DNA of 64,000 nt, taken from contig JAEZLH010000031.1 of the NCBI GenBank assembly GCA_023435895.1, positions 69,045 to 133,044 of the forward strand, read 5' to 3'. This document shows, one piece after another, positions 34,326 to 43,751 of this stretch (position 1 is the first letter of the stretch; every line of letters begins with the position of its first letter). The DNA is from Bacillota bacterium. Lineage in GTDB: Bacteria > Bacillota > Clostridia > Lachnospirales > Lachnospiraceae. The notes under the pieces are model-generated. The model did not search any database and was not told the origin of the DNA. It saw only the letters and a list, made by a program, of their open reading frames with translations. A program made the translations under genes and the position numbers.

Positions 34326-36806
34326 ATGAGCAAAAAGGTATTAATCGTTGGTGGAGTGGCAGGCGGAGCTTCCACAGCAGCAAGACTGAGAAGGCTGGAT
34401 GAAACAGCCCAGATTATCATGTTTGAACGGGATGAATACATCTCTTTTGCCAATTGTGGTCTTCCCTATTATATCGGTGAAAGTATTAAAGAGAGAAACA
34501 AGTTATTGGTGCAGACGCCGGAAGCGATGAAGGCAAGATTTGAGATTGATGTTAGAAATAACAGTGAAGTTATTCAGATTGATCCAGATAAAAAGATGGT
34601 TACTGTTAAGAGTAAGCGAAAAGGAATCTATGAAGAAAGCTATGATTACTTAGTACTGTCTCCCGGTGCCAAGGCACTTCGCCCGGGAATACCAGGCATA
34701 GAAAGTAAAAAGATTTATACTCTACGTAACATCCCGGATACGGACCTTATTAAGGAAGTGGTGGACCATGAAGGAACTGGGAGTGCTGTTGTAATTGGCG
34801 GCGGATTCGTCGGTGTTGAGATGGCGGAGAATCTGAAGGAACGTGGACTTGAAGTGGCACTTGTAGAAGCGGCTCCTCATATCCTGGCGCCTTTTGATTA
34901 CGATATGTCCATTCTTGCGGAAAAAGAAATGGTGGAGAATGGTGTTCGACTTATTACACAGGATGGCGTAAAATCCTTTGAAGAAATCGATGATCAGGTG
35001 GAAGTAACTTTAAGCAGCGGTACGAAACTCTCTGCAGATATGGTAATACTAGCCATTGGCGTGGCTCCCGACACTAAGTTTTTAAGTGAAAGCGGGTTGG
35101 AACTTGGACCCAGAGGACATATTTTAGTCAATGAAAAGATGGAAACCAATAAAGAAGGAATTTATGCCGTTGGTGATGCAATCGAAGTGGTGGATTTTGT
35201 GACAAAGAGCAGAACCGCAATCCCTTTGGCGGGACCTGCTAACAAGCAAGGCAGAATTGCTGCTGATAATATTGCGGGATTAAATTCTGTATTCAAGGGT
35301 TCCCAGGGTACCTCAATTATTAAGGTTTTTGATTTGATTGCTGCCAGTACAGGGGCAAACGAAAGAACCTTGCAAAAGTCCGGCATCACCTATAAAACCA
35401 TTTTCATACATCCGGTATCCCATGCTTCCTATTATCCGGGAGCAGTACCCATGACCTTAAAGCTAATCTTTAGTGAGGAGGGCAAGGTTCTTGGTGCTCA
35501 GGGAATTGGTTATGAAGGTGTTGATAAACGAATTGATGTAATTGCAACGGTTATCCGAATGGGTGGTTCCATAGAAGATTTGTCCGAACTGGAATTATCC
35601 TATGCACCTCCGTTCTCCTCTGCCAAAGATCCGGTTAACATGGCAGGCTTTGTTGCACAGAATGTATTGGAGGGCAGAGCGCATATTACTACCTGGTCAG
35701 AAGTAGAAGAAATGAATGCGGAGGACTATATCCTGGTAGATGTTAGGACAGAATTAGAGTACGTCAACGGTCATATGGAAGGTGCCATTAACATTCCGGT
35801 GGATGAATTGAGAGATCGCTTGTCAGAGCTTGATCCCACGAAAACTATCGTGGAATATTGTCAGGTAGGACTCAGAGGATATGTGGCAGACCGAATTCTT
35901 ACACAGCATGGATTTAAGGTAATGAATGTTACGGGTGGATATAAATCAATTTCCTCCTTAAAGTATAAACCAGAGAAGGCAGCAGTTACGGCTAGTCAGC
36001 CGATGATAGACCCAGATACCCAACGGGTACATGCGGCAGCTGTGGATACAGAGAGAAAACTAGGTGAATACGATAAAACGCTTGATGCAAGCGGGCTTTG
36101 CTGTCCGGGACCGTTAATGCAGGTTAAGGCTTCCATTACAGATATGAAGGAGGGAGAAATCCTAAAGGTAGATGCCTCCGATCCAGGATTCTATGAAGAC
36201 ATTAAGGCTTGGTGTAAGAGAACTAATAATGAATTATTGGAGGTGACAAAGGCAGCAGGACATATTACGGCGTTCATCAAGAAGCTTGGTGAGAACAATG
36301 AAGCCCTGGTACAGTGTCAACAGATGGGAGTAGTCAAAGATAATAAGACCATGGTGGTATTTAGCGGAGATCTGGATAAGGCCATTGCCTCCTTCATCAT
36401 CGCCAACGGCGCAGCATCCATGGATAAAAAGGTTACCATGTTCTTCACCTTCTGGGGACTAAATATTTTAAGAAAACCGGAGAAGGTAAAGGTAAAAAAG
36501 GGCACGATTGATCATATGTTTGGCATGATGATGCCAAGGGGTAGTAAGAAATTAAAGCTTTCCAAGATGAATATGATGGGTATGGGTCAGAAGATGATTC
36601 GCATGGTCATGAAGAACAAGAACATCTCATCCCTGGAAGAACTCATACAGTCAGCCATCGATAGCGGCATTGAGATTGTAGCCTGCCAGATGTCCATGGA
36701 TGTAATGGGAATTAAGCAGGAGGAATTAATTGACGGCGTAAAAATAGGCGGCGTAGGCTATTACCTTGGTGAGGCTGAGGATAGTAACGTTAACCTCTTT
36801 ATTTAA
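34326..36806 (+). CDS. four-module CoA-disulfide/persulfide reductase
   Basis: 826 residues. Modules: FAD/NAD pyridine-disulfide oxidoreductase (1-~445, GGVAGGASTAARLRR, single active Cys44 in FANCGLPY as in CoA-disulfide reductases); rhodanese (~455-545, Cys512 in EYCQVGLRGY); TusA/SirA-like (~588-660, CCPGP with Cys592/593); DsrE/F-like (~670-826, MVVFSGDLDKAIASFIIANG). All four handle cysteine persulfide sulfur, so the chain likely reduces CoA persulfide, disulfide or polysulfide with NAD(P)H and relays sulfur between domains. Site AAAGGAG upstream. Confidence 0.9.
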   Translation: MSKKVLIVGGVAGGASTAARLRRLDETAQIIMFERDEYISFANCGLPYYIGESIKERNKLLVQTPEAMKARFEIDVRNNSEVIQIDPDKKMVTVKSKRKGIYEESYDYLVLSPGAKALRPGIPGIESKKIYTLRNIPDTDLIKEVVDHEGTGSAVVIGGGFVGVEMAENLKERGLEVALVEAAPHILAPFDYDMSILAEKEMVENGVRLITQDGVKSFEEIDDQVEVTLSSGTKLSADMVILAIGVAPDTKFLSESGLELGPRGHILVNEKMETNKEGIYAVGDAIEVVDFVTKSRTAIPLAGPANKQGRIAADNIAGLNSVFKGSQGTSIIKVFDLIAASTGANERTLQKSGITYKTIFIHPVSHASYYPGAVPMTLKLIFSEEGKVLGAQGIGYEGVDKRIDVIATVIRMGGSIEDLSELELSYAPPFSSAKDPVNMAGFVAQNVLEGRAHITTWSEVEEMNAEDYILVDVRTELEYVNGHMEGAINIPVDELRDRLSELDPTKTIVEYCQVGLRGYVADRILTQHGFKVMNVTGGYKSISSLKYKPEKAAVTASQPMIDPDTQRVHAAAVDTERKLGEYDKTLDASGLCCPGPLMQVKASITDMKEGEILKVDASDPGFYEDIKAWCKRTNNELLEVTKAAGHITAFIKKLGENNEALVQCQQMGVVKDNKTMVVFSGDLDKAIASFIIANGAASMDKKVTMFFTFWGLNILRKPEKVKVKKGTIDHMFGMMMPRGSKKLKLSKMNMMGMGQKMIRMVMKNKNISSLEELIQSAIDSGIEIVACQMSMDVMGIKQEELIDGVKIGGVGYYLGEAEDSNVNLFI

Positions 36807-36938
36807 TCAAAAATTATTGTGTCAAAAGCCCGTTCAAACAGACTTTATCAGCATTTGTCCAAATTGTAAGTGCAAGTGCATGGGTAGGACTATTGACTTT
36901 CGAATAATAAAAAGCGTATAAGGAAATATTCTCGTGAT

Positions 36939-36998
36939 AGAACACAAAAGGTTATCAAGTTCAGCTATATTGGATTTGATAGCCTTTTGTGTTCTTTG
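36939..36998 (+). terminator. long hairpin after the sulfur reductase gene
   Basis: Arms 36939-36958 and 36976-36995 pair over 20 positions with one G-U, loop 17 bases, followed by TTG. Strong stem but a poor U-run. Confidence 0.65.
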
Positions 36999-37113
36999 TC
37001 AGTTAAGTAAGGTTTCACTTCGCAACAGATAATGATAAGTTGGACATTAAAAGCGCCTTAAGATGGGCAATACCAAAAGATAACAATTTATGTGTGAAAT
37101 TTTGGATATTAGC

Positions 37114-37141
37114 TTGAATATTGTCGAAAAAAATGTATAAT
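37114..37141 (+). promoter_or_regulatory. promoter of the PAS-GGDEF-HD-GYP gene
   Basis: TTGAAT (37114-37119), 16 bp, TATAAT (37136-37141). Gives a leader of about 190 bases. Confidence 0.6.
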
Positions 37142-37240
37142 ATTTATTATATATGACATGGTGATTGACTTGTGAATTACCTGAATTAACTCGAAAATTT
37201 TAGAAATACAGGTATTCTTCTTAGGGAACAGAAGGAATAG

Positions 37241-37289
37241 GAAGACAGCTGAGTGAAGACAGAAACAGACATTTGTATCAGCTGTCTTC
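37241..37289 (+). other. 12-bp perfect inverted repeat in the leader
   Basis: GAAGACAGCTGA (37241-37252) and TCAGCTGTCTTC (37278-37289), loop 25 bases, 50 bases before the start codon of a cyclic-di-GMP-type gene. The loop has GAAGACAGAAACAGAC, similar to the left arm. I could not match it to either known c-di-GMP riboswitch class. Confidence 0.5.
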
Positions 37290-37338
37290 GGATGGTCAGA
37301 CATAGATTGAAGATATATTTTAAAGGGGAAATGAAACG

Positions 37339-39135
37339 ATGAAGAAGAGATTTAATAAAATGTTTCACGCACATTCCGCTATTATGCTATTAATCGAGCC
37401 GGAAAGTGGCAGAATTGTTGATGCCAATCTTGCTGCTGTAGAGTTTTATGGATACAGTTTGGAGGAAATTATCGGCAAATCAATTGATGAAATAAATATG
37501 CTTGATGCAAAAGAGGTCTATCATCTACGGATGAAGGCAAGGCAAAAAGGACAGATGAGCTTTCGGTTTCCTCATAAGACCAAGTATGGAACAACGAAGA
37601 TTGTTGACGTGCAATCCAGCCCTATCGAACTGGATGATAAACAATATTTATTTTCAATCATCACCGATGTCACAGAACAGGTTGATAATGAGAGTATCAT
37701 TTATAAACAAAATGAAATGTTACGGATTACCCTGGATTCCATAGGGGATGGCGTTGTTGTAACGGATAACAACGGGAATATAACAAGCATCAATAAGACA
37801 GCGGTAAAAATTATCGGTTTATATAAATCAGAAGTGGAAGGAAGAGCCTTCTCGGATGTTTTTGAAATGCATGATGAATATACGGGGCAGCTTGTGGAGG
37901 ATATCGCCCTTAAAGTAGTATATACCCAGAAGAAGTTGGAGCTTGCAAAGCATACCACATTTAAAGCAAAGAATGGTAAGGTAGTGTACATAGAATATAG
38001 TGCGGCTCCCATATGGGATTTGGAACATCGAATGCAAGGCGTTGTAATTATATTTAGAGATGTAACCAAGATGAAAGAAAAGAATCACAGAATACAGTTT
38101 CTTAGCAATTATGATACCCTGACAGGTGTTATGAACCGACGCTTGTTCTATGATAAATATGAGAGCTCCTTAATAGAGAAGAAGGCAAAAGTTGCTGTTA
38201 TTATGGCGGACATCAACGGACTAAAGATGATTAATGATGTCTTTGGATTTAGAGCCGGCGATAATGTGATTAAAAAAGTTGCAGATATCGTAAAAGAACA
38301 TTTTGGTAGAGAATGCAAGGTTTTTCGTTGGGATGGGGATGAGTTTGTTATCTTTGTAGAGGATCCCAGTGAGAAAGAGGTAGAGAAGAAACTAATTGCC
38401 TTAAAACAAAAGTTTACGGAGCCTATTGTAGATAATGGAGCATTATTAAATGTGTCCATTTCAGCGGGATATTCCATCACGGAAGACTTTTCCCTAAACT
38501 ATAATGAGATTCTTCGTAGAGCGGAAGAGGTAATGTATCAAACCAAGCTCCTAGAAAGCGGAAGTATGCGTAATAACATGATCCAGACGCTTTTGGCTAC
38601 CTTGAATGAGAAAAGCGAGGAGACCAAAGAACATACGGACAGACTTACCAGATACTGTCAGGTAGTGGGGCAATGTCTAGATATTAGGCAGGAGGATTTG
38701 GATCGATTGTCCTTGCTAAGCTTACTTCACGATATCGGAAAAGTTGCTATTCCGGAGCATATTCTACATAAAACCGGTCCTTTGAACGATGAGGAATGGA
38801 TTATCATGAAAACTCATTCCGATGTAGGCGCCAGAATAGCCGCTAATGTTCCCGAGTGCATTCATGTATCGGATGAAATTAAACATCATCATGAACGGTG
38901 GGACGGGAATGGATATCCGGATCGTCTTATGGAAGATCAAATTCCTCTTAACTGCAGAATCCTGTCCGTTGTGGATGCCTATGATGCCATGACCAATGAC
39001 AGGGTCTATCGCAAAGCCCTTACCCATGATCAGGCTGTGCAAGAATTAAGAAATAATGCCGGTAGGCAATTTGATCCGAATATAGTTAAAATCTTTATTG
39101 ATAAAGTATTAACAAACAGTAGTTATAGCAAGTAG
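37339..39135 (+). CDS. PAS-PAS-GGDEF-HD-GYP signalling protein
   Basis: 598 residues, soluble. Two PAS domains (~10-115 and ~122-250), GGDEF domain (~255-415) whose active loop reads WDGDEF (first Gly replaced by Asp, so diguanylate cyclase activity is uncertain) and HD-GYP domain (~415-590) with HDIGKVAIP and HHERWDGNGYPD intact, which predicts c-di-GMP phosphodiesterase activity. Site AAGGGG is 11 bases before ATG 37339. Single gene. Confidence 0.92.
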   Translation: MKKRFNKMFHAHSAIMLLIEPESGRIVDANLAAVEFYGYSLEEIIGKSIDEINMLDAKEVYHLRMKARQKGQMSFRFPHKTKYGTTKIVDVQSSPIELDDKQYLFSIITDVTEQVDNESIIYKQNEMLRITLDSIGDGVVVTDNNGNITSINKTAVKIIGLYKSEVEGRAFSDVFEMHDEYTGQLVEDIALKVVYTQKKLELAKHTTFKAKNGKVVYIEYSAAPIWDLEHRMQGVVIIFRDVTKMKEKNHRIQFLSNYDTLTGVMNRRLFYDKYESSLIEKKAKVAVIMADINGLKMINDVFGFRAGDNVIKKVADIVKEHFGRECKVFRWDGDEFVIFVEDPSEKEVEKKLIALKQKFTEPIVDNGALLNVSISAGYSITEDFSLNYNEILRRAEEVMYQTKLLESGSMRNNMIQTLLATLNEKSEETKEHTDRLTRYCQVVGQCLDIRQEDLDRLSLLSLLHDIGKVAIPEHILHKTGPLNDEEWIIMKTHSDVGARIAANVPECIHVSDEIKHHHERWDGNGYPDRLMEDQIPLNCRILSVVDAYDAMTNDRVYRKALTHDQAVQELRNNAGRQFDPNIVKIFIDKVLTNSSYSK

Positions 39136-39137
39136 AA

Positions 39138-40517
39138 TTACGGTAGTTCCTTCAAGAGTTCATTCATAATGTAGCCACGAAGTCCTCCGGCATTATCTGA
39201 TTGAAGCTGTTCTTGAAGATAAGCTTTGGCTTCGTTTCCGTAATTTAGAATAGCTTCATATTCCTTTCTATGGCCCTTGATATAGTCAAAGGGATTGGAG
39301 GAGACCTTTGGCGATGATATTATGGTTGATAAATGTGCATCGATTTCACTAGCAACAGCATCGGAATAGGAAGGACTAGTGGAGATGGATGATTTGGTGA
39401 TGCTACTATCACTACCACTATTGTCAGTTGTATTATTCACATTTTGTACATTATTGGATGTTTGGGTATTGGAGGTTTCTGTGTTGGAAGCTTCCAATCC
39501 TTTGGGGGCAGATTCCTTTGGGAACTGCCCTATTGTATTAGGGAGAGAAAGCAGTAATACGGCAGTAGCAATTAGAATTAATAGTGCAGCAAGTGACGTT
39601 CCTAGAGCAGGTTTCTTGTAGGTCATAATATTCTTGATTCTTGGCTTGATATTATTTTCTCCAAAGGCAATGGGATGAGCAAGAATGCCGGAGGAGTGGG
39701 AGAAGGAGAGTAGAGCATAGGAATACTCCTTTTGAGCTTGTTGTCCAAAGGTACGAATTACCTTCTCATCGCAGGACATCTCCATATCCTTGCTCATCAA
39801 GACAAAGGAGATCCACATAAGTGGATTAAACCAATGCAGGATTAAAAGTAAATAGGACAGAGGTTTGATGAGATAATCCCTGCGTTTTATATGCTGTTGC
39901 TCATGAGCAAGAATGAGGGAAAGCTTTTGCTTATCGATATTAGTCGGAAGATAAATGCGGGGTTTGATAAAGCCAAATACAAAAGGGGTACGGATTTGAT
40001 CGGTTTCATAAATGTTATTACAAACCAGAGTAGCAAGCGTTATCTGGTGTTTTAATTGTAAATACGAATGAACACTATGGATGAGAAAGCATAGAAAACC
40101 CATGAACCATAGGAGAGCAAGGAAATCCAGCCAATTAAAATGCGACCCTCCTTCAATTGGAATTACCGTATTATGAATCAGTGAAAAGAAAGTGGGTTGT
40201 TCCTTGATTTGGCTGATGGAAGGAATATAGGAACTAGGAGTGTTTTCTGGAATGGAATAATGATTATTCAAAACAGTAGTTAACGAAAATGGCTTTAGGA
40301 ACCACATGTTTTGTAGAAACCCAATATTTTGAACGAAGGTAAGCCCTAGTGTAAAAGGGCAGAGTAAGCGAAAAAGTGCGAACGCCCATAGGCTATAAGA
40401 GAAGCTCTTGGGAAAGCGATTTAACAGGGTACGAACCAAAAGAATACCAAGCACTACAAAGGAAGCATTGACACTCATGGACACAATAAATAAAAATAAA
40501 TTCGTCAAAGGACTCAT
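39138..40517 (-). CDS. BlaR1/MecR1-type M56 membrane peptidase
   Basis: 459 residues. Membrane helices at the N-terminus, zinc-protease motif HEQQH (LILAHEQQHIKRRDYLIKPL) with downstream ECxxD-like MEMSCDEKVI, helix ~310-330, then a Ser/Thr/Asn-rich linker and a short C-terminal domain. The penicillin-binding sensor domain of BlaR1 is missing, so the signal is not beta-lactam binding in the classical way. Overlaps the BlaI-type gene by four bases; likely cleaves or inactivates that repressor. Confidence 0.85.
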   Translation of the reverse strand: MSPLTNLFLFIVSMSVNASFVVLGILLVRTLLNRFPKSFSYSLWAFALFRLLCPFTLGLTFVQNIGFLQNMWFLKPFSLTTVLNNHYSIPENTPSSYIPSISQIKEQPTFFSLIHNTVIPIEGGSHFNWLDFLALLWFMGFLCFLIHSVHSYLQLKHQITLATLVCNNIYETDQIRTPFVFGFIKPRIYLPTNIDKQKLSLILAHEQQHIKRRDYLIKPLSYLLLILHWFNPLMWISFVLMSKDMEMSCDEKVIRTFGQQAQKEYSYALLSFSHSSGILAHPIAFGENNIKPRIKNIMTYKKPALGTSLAALLILIATAVLLLSLPNTIGQFPKESAPKGLEASNTETSNTQTSNNVQNVNNTTDNSGSDSSITKSSISTSPSYSDAVASEIDAHLSTIISSPKVSSNPFDYIKGHRKEYEAILNYGNEAKAYLQEQLQSDNAGGLRGYIMNELLKELP

Positions 40518-40873
40518 TTGATTCCCTCCTCAATAATCTTGATTAACTCCTGTGCTTCGTTGGGTGAAAGCTTCTTATCATTCAAAAAGGCAGTCAAAAA
40601 CTTTGGAAGTGAACCATCAAAGGATTTATCTACAATCAAATTACTTTCATAGCGCTGTACTTCGTCCTTCTTAACAATAGAAGTAACAATTGTGTTCACA
40701 TTTGTTAAAATTCCTCTGGTACACAGTTTCTTAAGGACAGTATAAGTGGTGGACTTTTTCCATCCCAGTTTCTCCAAACATAATTGTACCAGCTCAGTAG
40801 AGTTGATGGGTTCATACTCCCATATAATTGATATAAATTTATATTCTGCATCATATAACTTGAAATCATCCAT
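40514..40873 (-). CDS. BlaI/MecI/CopY-family repressor
   Basis: 119 residues: winged helix LYDAEYKFISIIWEYEPINS and KKSTTYTVLKKLCTRGIL, then the VVxxxVxxDEVxxxES-like cleavage region (IVKKDEVQRYESNLIVDK) and a dimerisation tail. First gene of the operon with the M56 peptidase. Two dyads in its promoter make autorepression likely. No beta-lactamase gene lies nearby. Confidence 0.87.
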   Translation of the reverse strand: MDDFKLYDAEYKFISIIWEYEPINSTELVQLCLEKLGWKKSTTYTVLKKLCTRGILTNVNTIVTSIVKKDEVQRYESNLIVDKSFDGSLPKFLTAFLNDKKLSPNEAQELIKIIEEGIK

Positions 40874-40960
40874 GATACACCTTTCCTTTCTCTTGTATTC
40901 GGATTGTATACACTTTAATCGTAATAGTGGTAGTGATAAGGTTAGTTGGGATGTTTATAG

Positions 40961-41022
40961 AAGGTTTATCGTGATAAACCTTTTATAAATGTAGTCTATC
41001 ACAATAAACCTTGTAATGTCAA
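40961..41022 (-). promoter_or_regulatory. blaI-type promoter with two operators
   Basis: Minus strand: TTGACA (41022-41017), 18 bp, TAGACT (40998-40993). A perfect dyad AAGGTTTATC-GT-GATAAACCTT occupies 40961-40982, downstream of the -10 box. A second, imperfect copy (AAGGTTTATT with partial second half) lies inside the promoter spacer (about 40993-41013). Confidence 0.8.
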
Positions 41023-41111
41023 GAAAAATATGTAAAAATTATATAGTGGAGAAATTGAAGAAATTGAATGATAGCTTAAACCTCAGTGTTTATAAGCACT
41101 TTCCAAAGCAT

Positions 41112-41261
41112 CGATAAACATTCGTTATTTTTCTGGTTGAAATTTTTTAAAATGAAATAATACTACAACTAAGACAGCACAATCGCCATTATGAAATAGC
41201 CAAGGAAGACGAAGATTATATTCGCTTCCAGAAATATATGCAGAGAATAGCGACATATTGA
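41112..41261 (+). pseudogene. decayed C-terminal gene fragment, copy A
   Basis: Reads SLFFWLKFFKMK, a stop, then NEIILQLRQHNRHYEIAKED and EDYIRFQKYMQRIATY to a TGA at 41259. A homologous fragment (copy B) lies inverted at 45261-45440. Protein-level similarity in this frame is better than in others, so this is the ancestral coding frame. No start; family not recognised. Confidence 0.5.
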
Positions 41262-41411
41262 TGACTCTTTATTTTCTATTCTCATTTATAAAATTGAATA
41301 TCTAAAAGGATGATATTGATTTTAAATTACCATTTAATGTATAATACTAACATGTACAAATTTTTATCAAACGATAACTTAATACTAATTAAATTAATGG
41401 AGGTAGGTAGA

Positions 41412-41681
41412 TTGAATATCAAAAAAGCTTTCATCAATATTATTATGCAGTTTATACTGGCAATGCCATGTCTTTATTACATTTATCTGAGAATGTTTAA
41501 CCCCATTATTGCAAATTTAACTCCTGAAAGTTTACGTCTGAGATTAAACGAAGGACAAAAGTCTGTTAATTATACTATTTATGAATTAAGATATGCCGTT
41601 TTTATTATTTTCTCAGTGTATATGGTTACTTTAATATCCGTCTGGATTGTTCGAAAGCTAAGACAAGATAAATTTGCATAA
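41412..41681 (+). CDS. small two-helix membrane protein
   Basis: 89 residues starting with TTG 41412 (MNIKKAFINIIMQFILAMPC), chosen because GGAGG is eight bases upstream. Helices near 5-25 and 60-80, polar loop between. Function unknown; monocistronic before a terminator. Confidence 0.55.
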   Translation: MNIKKAFINIIMQFILAMPCLYYIYLRMFNPIIANLTPESLRLRLNEGQKSVNYTIYELRYAVFIIFSVYMVTLISVWIVRKLRQDKFA

Positions 41682-41780
41682 TAGTTGTAATTATCTTGTT
41701 ATGTTGAGTAATACCTGTTTTCAATTTATAAACTACAGAGGGAAAGCATTCCAGCTGTTAAGATAATCATGTTTTATGAT

Positions 41781-41828
41781 GTCTCAGAGGACACAATCTT
41801 GTGCGGAGGGGTTCTCTGGGACTTTTTT
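41781..41828 (+). terminator. terminator after the two-helix protein
   Basis: GTCTCAGAG / CTCTGGGAC stem with a long loop, then TTTTTT. Confidence 0.75.
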
Positions 41829-42009
41829 CTTTCTGTAAGGTAATGACATTATACAGAGTATATCCCAGACAATCGAGTAGAGCAAGAAATCGTCAATTTA
41901 ATGGACAAAAACAGTAAATGTCAGCAATGGACGCATTGGAAAGGATAGAATAATAAGCTATAACTTAAATATAAATGAAACATTTTATAGATTAAATTTC
42001 CAAAATAAA

Positions 42010-42052
42010 TTGCTTACTATGTCACGCTGTGATATAATCGCACTGTGACATA
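42010..42052 (+). promoter_or_regulatory. padR promoter with flanking operator arms
   Basis: TTGCTT (42010-42015), 17 bp, TATAAT (42033-42038). Perfect inverted arms TATGTCAC (42018-42025) and GTGACATA (42045-42052) enclose the -10 box; a third half-site TGTCACATA lies at 42074. Matches the ATGT...ACAT style of PadR operators, so autoregulation is likely. Confidence 0.78.
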
Positions 42053-42093
42053 TCATACTACTACATATGGAGCTGTCACATAGGGAGGGAGCA

Positions 42094-42441
42094 ATGTTTC
42101 ATTGTGATAAAAGAAAAAAGTCCTATCTACCGATGACGGAAACGGCATATTATATTCTGCTTTCACTCAGTGAACCCCGTCATGGTTATGGAATTATCAA
42201 ATATGTGGAGGATCTGACCAACGGTAGAATCAAGCTGGGTTCAGGAACGGTTTACGGTACATTAGGAAAGATGAGTAAGGACGACCTAATTACCGTATTT
42301 GAAGATCAGGATCGAAAGACCACATATAAGATTACGGATGCAGGGAAGCAACTTCTGCAGACGGAAATCGAGCGAATTAAAAAGTTGTACAAGGATACGC
42401 AAACGCAGGAAGTCCTATTTAAGGATGAACATGATAGTTAA
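42094..42441 (+). CDS. PadR-family transcriptional regulator
   Basis: 115 residues from ATG 42094 (AGGGAGG six bases upstream; the in-frame ATG 42067 lies before that site). PadR winged helix: LPMTETAYYILLSLSEPRHG, YGIIKYVEDLTNG, LGSGTVYGTLGKMSKDDLI and KTTYKITDAGKQLL. It precedes the aldo/keto reductase by 26 bases, so both are probably one operon. Confidence 0.88.
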   Translation: MFHCDKRKKSYLPMTETAYYILLSLSEPRHGYGIIKYVEDLTNGRIKLGSGTVYGTLGKMSKDDLITVFEDQDRKTTYKITDAGKQLLQTEIERIKKLYKDTQTQEVLFKDEHDS

Positions 42442-42467
42442 GATAACAACTAATGGAGGAAAGAAGT

Positions 42468-43658
42468 ATGTTAACGAGAACGAATAATAAGAACGGGGAT
42501 GAATTATCGATACTTGGGTTTGGATGTATGAGATTTCCGATGAAGGGCACCAGTATTGATGAGCCAAGATCTATCGCAATGATAAGGGATTCTATCGAAA
42601 AGGGAATGAACTATTTTGATACCGCGTATTTTTACCATGGGGGCAAGAGTGAAAGCTTACTGGGTGAGGCATTAACCGGTGGCTACCGTGAGAGAGTAAA
42701 GATTGCAACCAAGTTGCCTCCCTTTATGGTGAATAAACTGGACGGTGCAAAGAAAATTCTACAGACACAGCTGACCAAGCTTAAGACGGATTACATCGAT
42801 TATTATTTGCTTCATATGCTGACCGATAAAGCGACCTTTGACCGCATGGTATCCATCGGCGTTATGGAATGGATGGAGCAGTTGAAAAAGGATGGCGTTA
42901 TTAAAAATATTGGATTCTCCTTCCATGGCGGAAAGAATGATTTTGAGCAGATTCTCCTTGCATATCCCTGGGATTTCTGTCAGATACAATATAACTATCT
43001 GGATGAGAATAATCAAGCGACAAAAGCAGGTCTTGAACTGGCAGGTTCTATGGATATACCTGTTATCGTAATGGAACCACTGCGTGGAGGTAAGCTGGTC
43101 AATAGCCTTCCGACGCAGGTGTTGGATGAATTCAAAAGTTACGATGCCGACCGTACGCCTGCGGAATGGGCGCTTCGTTGGATTTGGAATCATCCTCAGG
43201 TAAGTGTAATTCTATCGGGTATGAGCGATGAGGATCAGCTTAATGAGAATCTCAGAATCGCTTCCGAAGTACTTCCGAATTCTTTATCAGAAGAGGAGCT
43301 GAATGTTTTTGACCGCGTGAAGAAAATCATGCTTGAGAAGACCAAGGTGCCTTGTACCGCCTGTGGTTATTGTATGCCCTGTCCAGCCGGAGTTAATATT
43401 CCGGGATGCTTCTCAGCTTACAATGACAAATATCTGCTGAATGAAAAAAGAGGCATGATGAAATATATGCAAACCTTGGGGGCACTTTCAAAACAACCGG
43501 CATATGCATCTCTCTGCAAGGACTGTGGCAAATGTGAGCGTCATTGTCCACAGAATATCCAGATACGTAAGGAATTAAAAGTGGTAAAGAAAGAGATGGA
43601 GGGTATTTTATTCCGACCGGTGGTAGGAATCGCTCGTAAATTCTTAGTCAAAAAATAA
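42468..43658 (+). CDS. aldo/keto reductase with C-terminal 2[4Fe-4S] domain
   Basis: 396 residues from ATG 42468 (GGAGG eight bases upstream). AKR barrel with LGFGCMRFP, catalytic Tyr in YFDTAYFYHGGKSE, Lys in KIATKLPP and the C-terminal cofactor region. The last ~90 residues carry ferredoxin-type cysteines (CTACGYCMPCPAGVNIPGCF and CKDCGKCERHCPQNI). This fused form is common in clostridia; substrate and electron partner unknown. Confidence 0.9.
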   Translation: MLTRTNNKNGDELSILGFGCMRFPMKGTSIDEPRSIAMIRDSIEKGMNYFDTAYFYHGGKSESLLGEALTGGYRERVKIATKLPPFMVNKLDGAKKILQTQLTKLKTDYIDYYLLHMLTDKATFDRMVSIGVMEWMEQLKKDGVIKNIGFSFHGGKNDFEQILLAYPWDFCQIQYNYLDENNQATKAGLELAGSMDIPVIVMEPLRGGKLVNSLPTQVLDEFKSYDADRTPAEWALRWIWNHPQVSVILSGMSDEDQLNENLRIASEVLPNSLSEEELNVFDRVKKIMLEKTKVPCTACGYCMPCPAGVNIPGCFSAYNDKYLLNEKRGMMKYMQTLGALSKQPAYASLCKDCGKCERHCPQNIQIRKELKVVKKEMEGILFRPVVGIARKFLVKK

Positions 43659-43693
43659 TATTGAATTATCGCTTCATGATTTAAAAGAATTTT

Positions 43694-43751
43694 AAATGAA
43701 CCTTTTCGGTTGGAGATAAAATCAAACTGAGGAGGTTCATTTCATTTTTTT
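43694..43751 (+). terminator. terminator of the aldo/keto reductase gene
   Basis: 18-position stem with three G-U pairs (AAATGAACCTTTTCGGTT against AACTGAGGAGGTTCATTT), then CATTTTTTTGT. Confidence 0.88.

Noticed and set aside
37142..37338. c-di-GMP riboswitch before the GGDEF/HD-GYP gene
   Set aside because: The conserved bases of class I and class II aptamers could not be found; only an inverted repeat is present.
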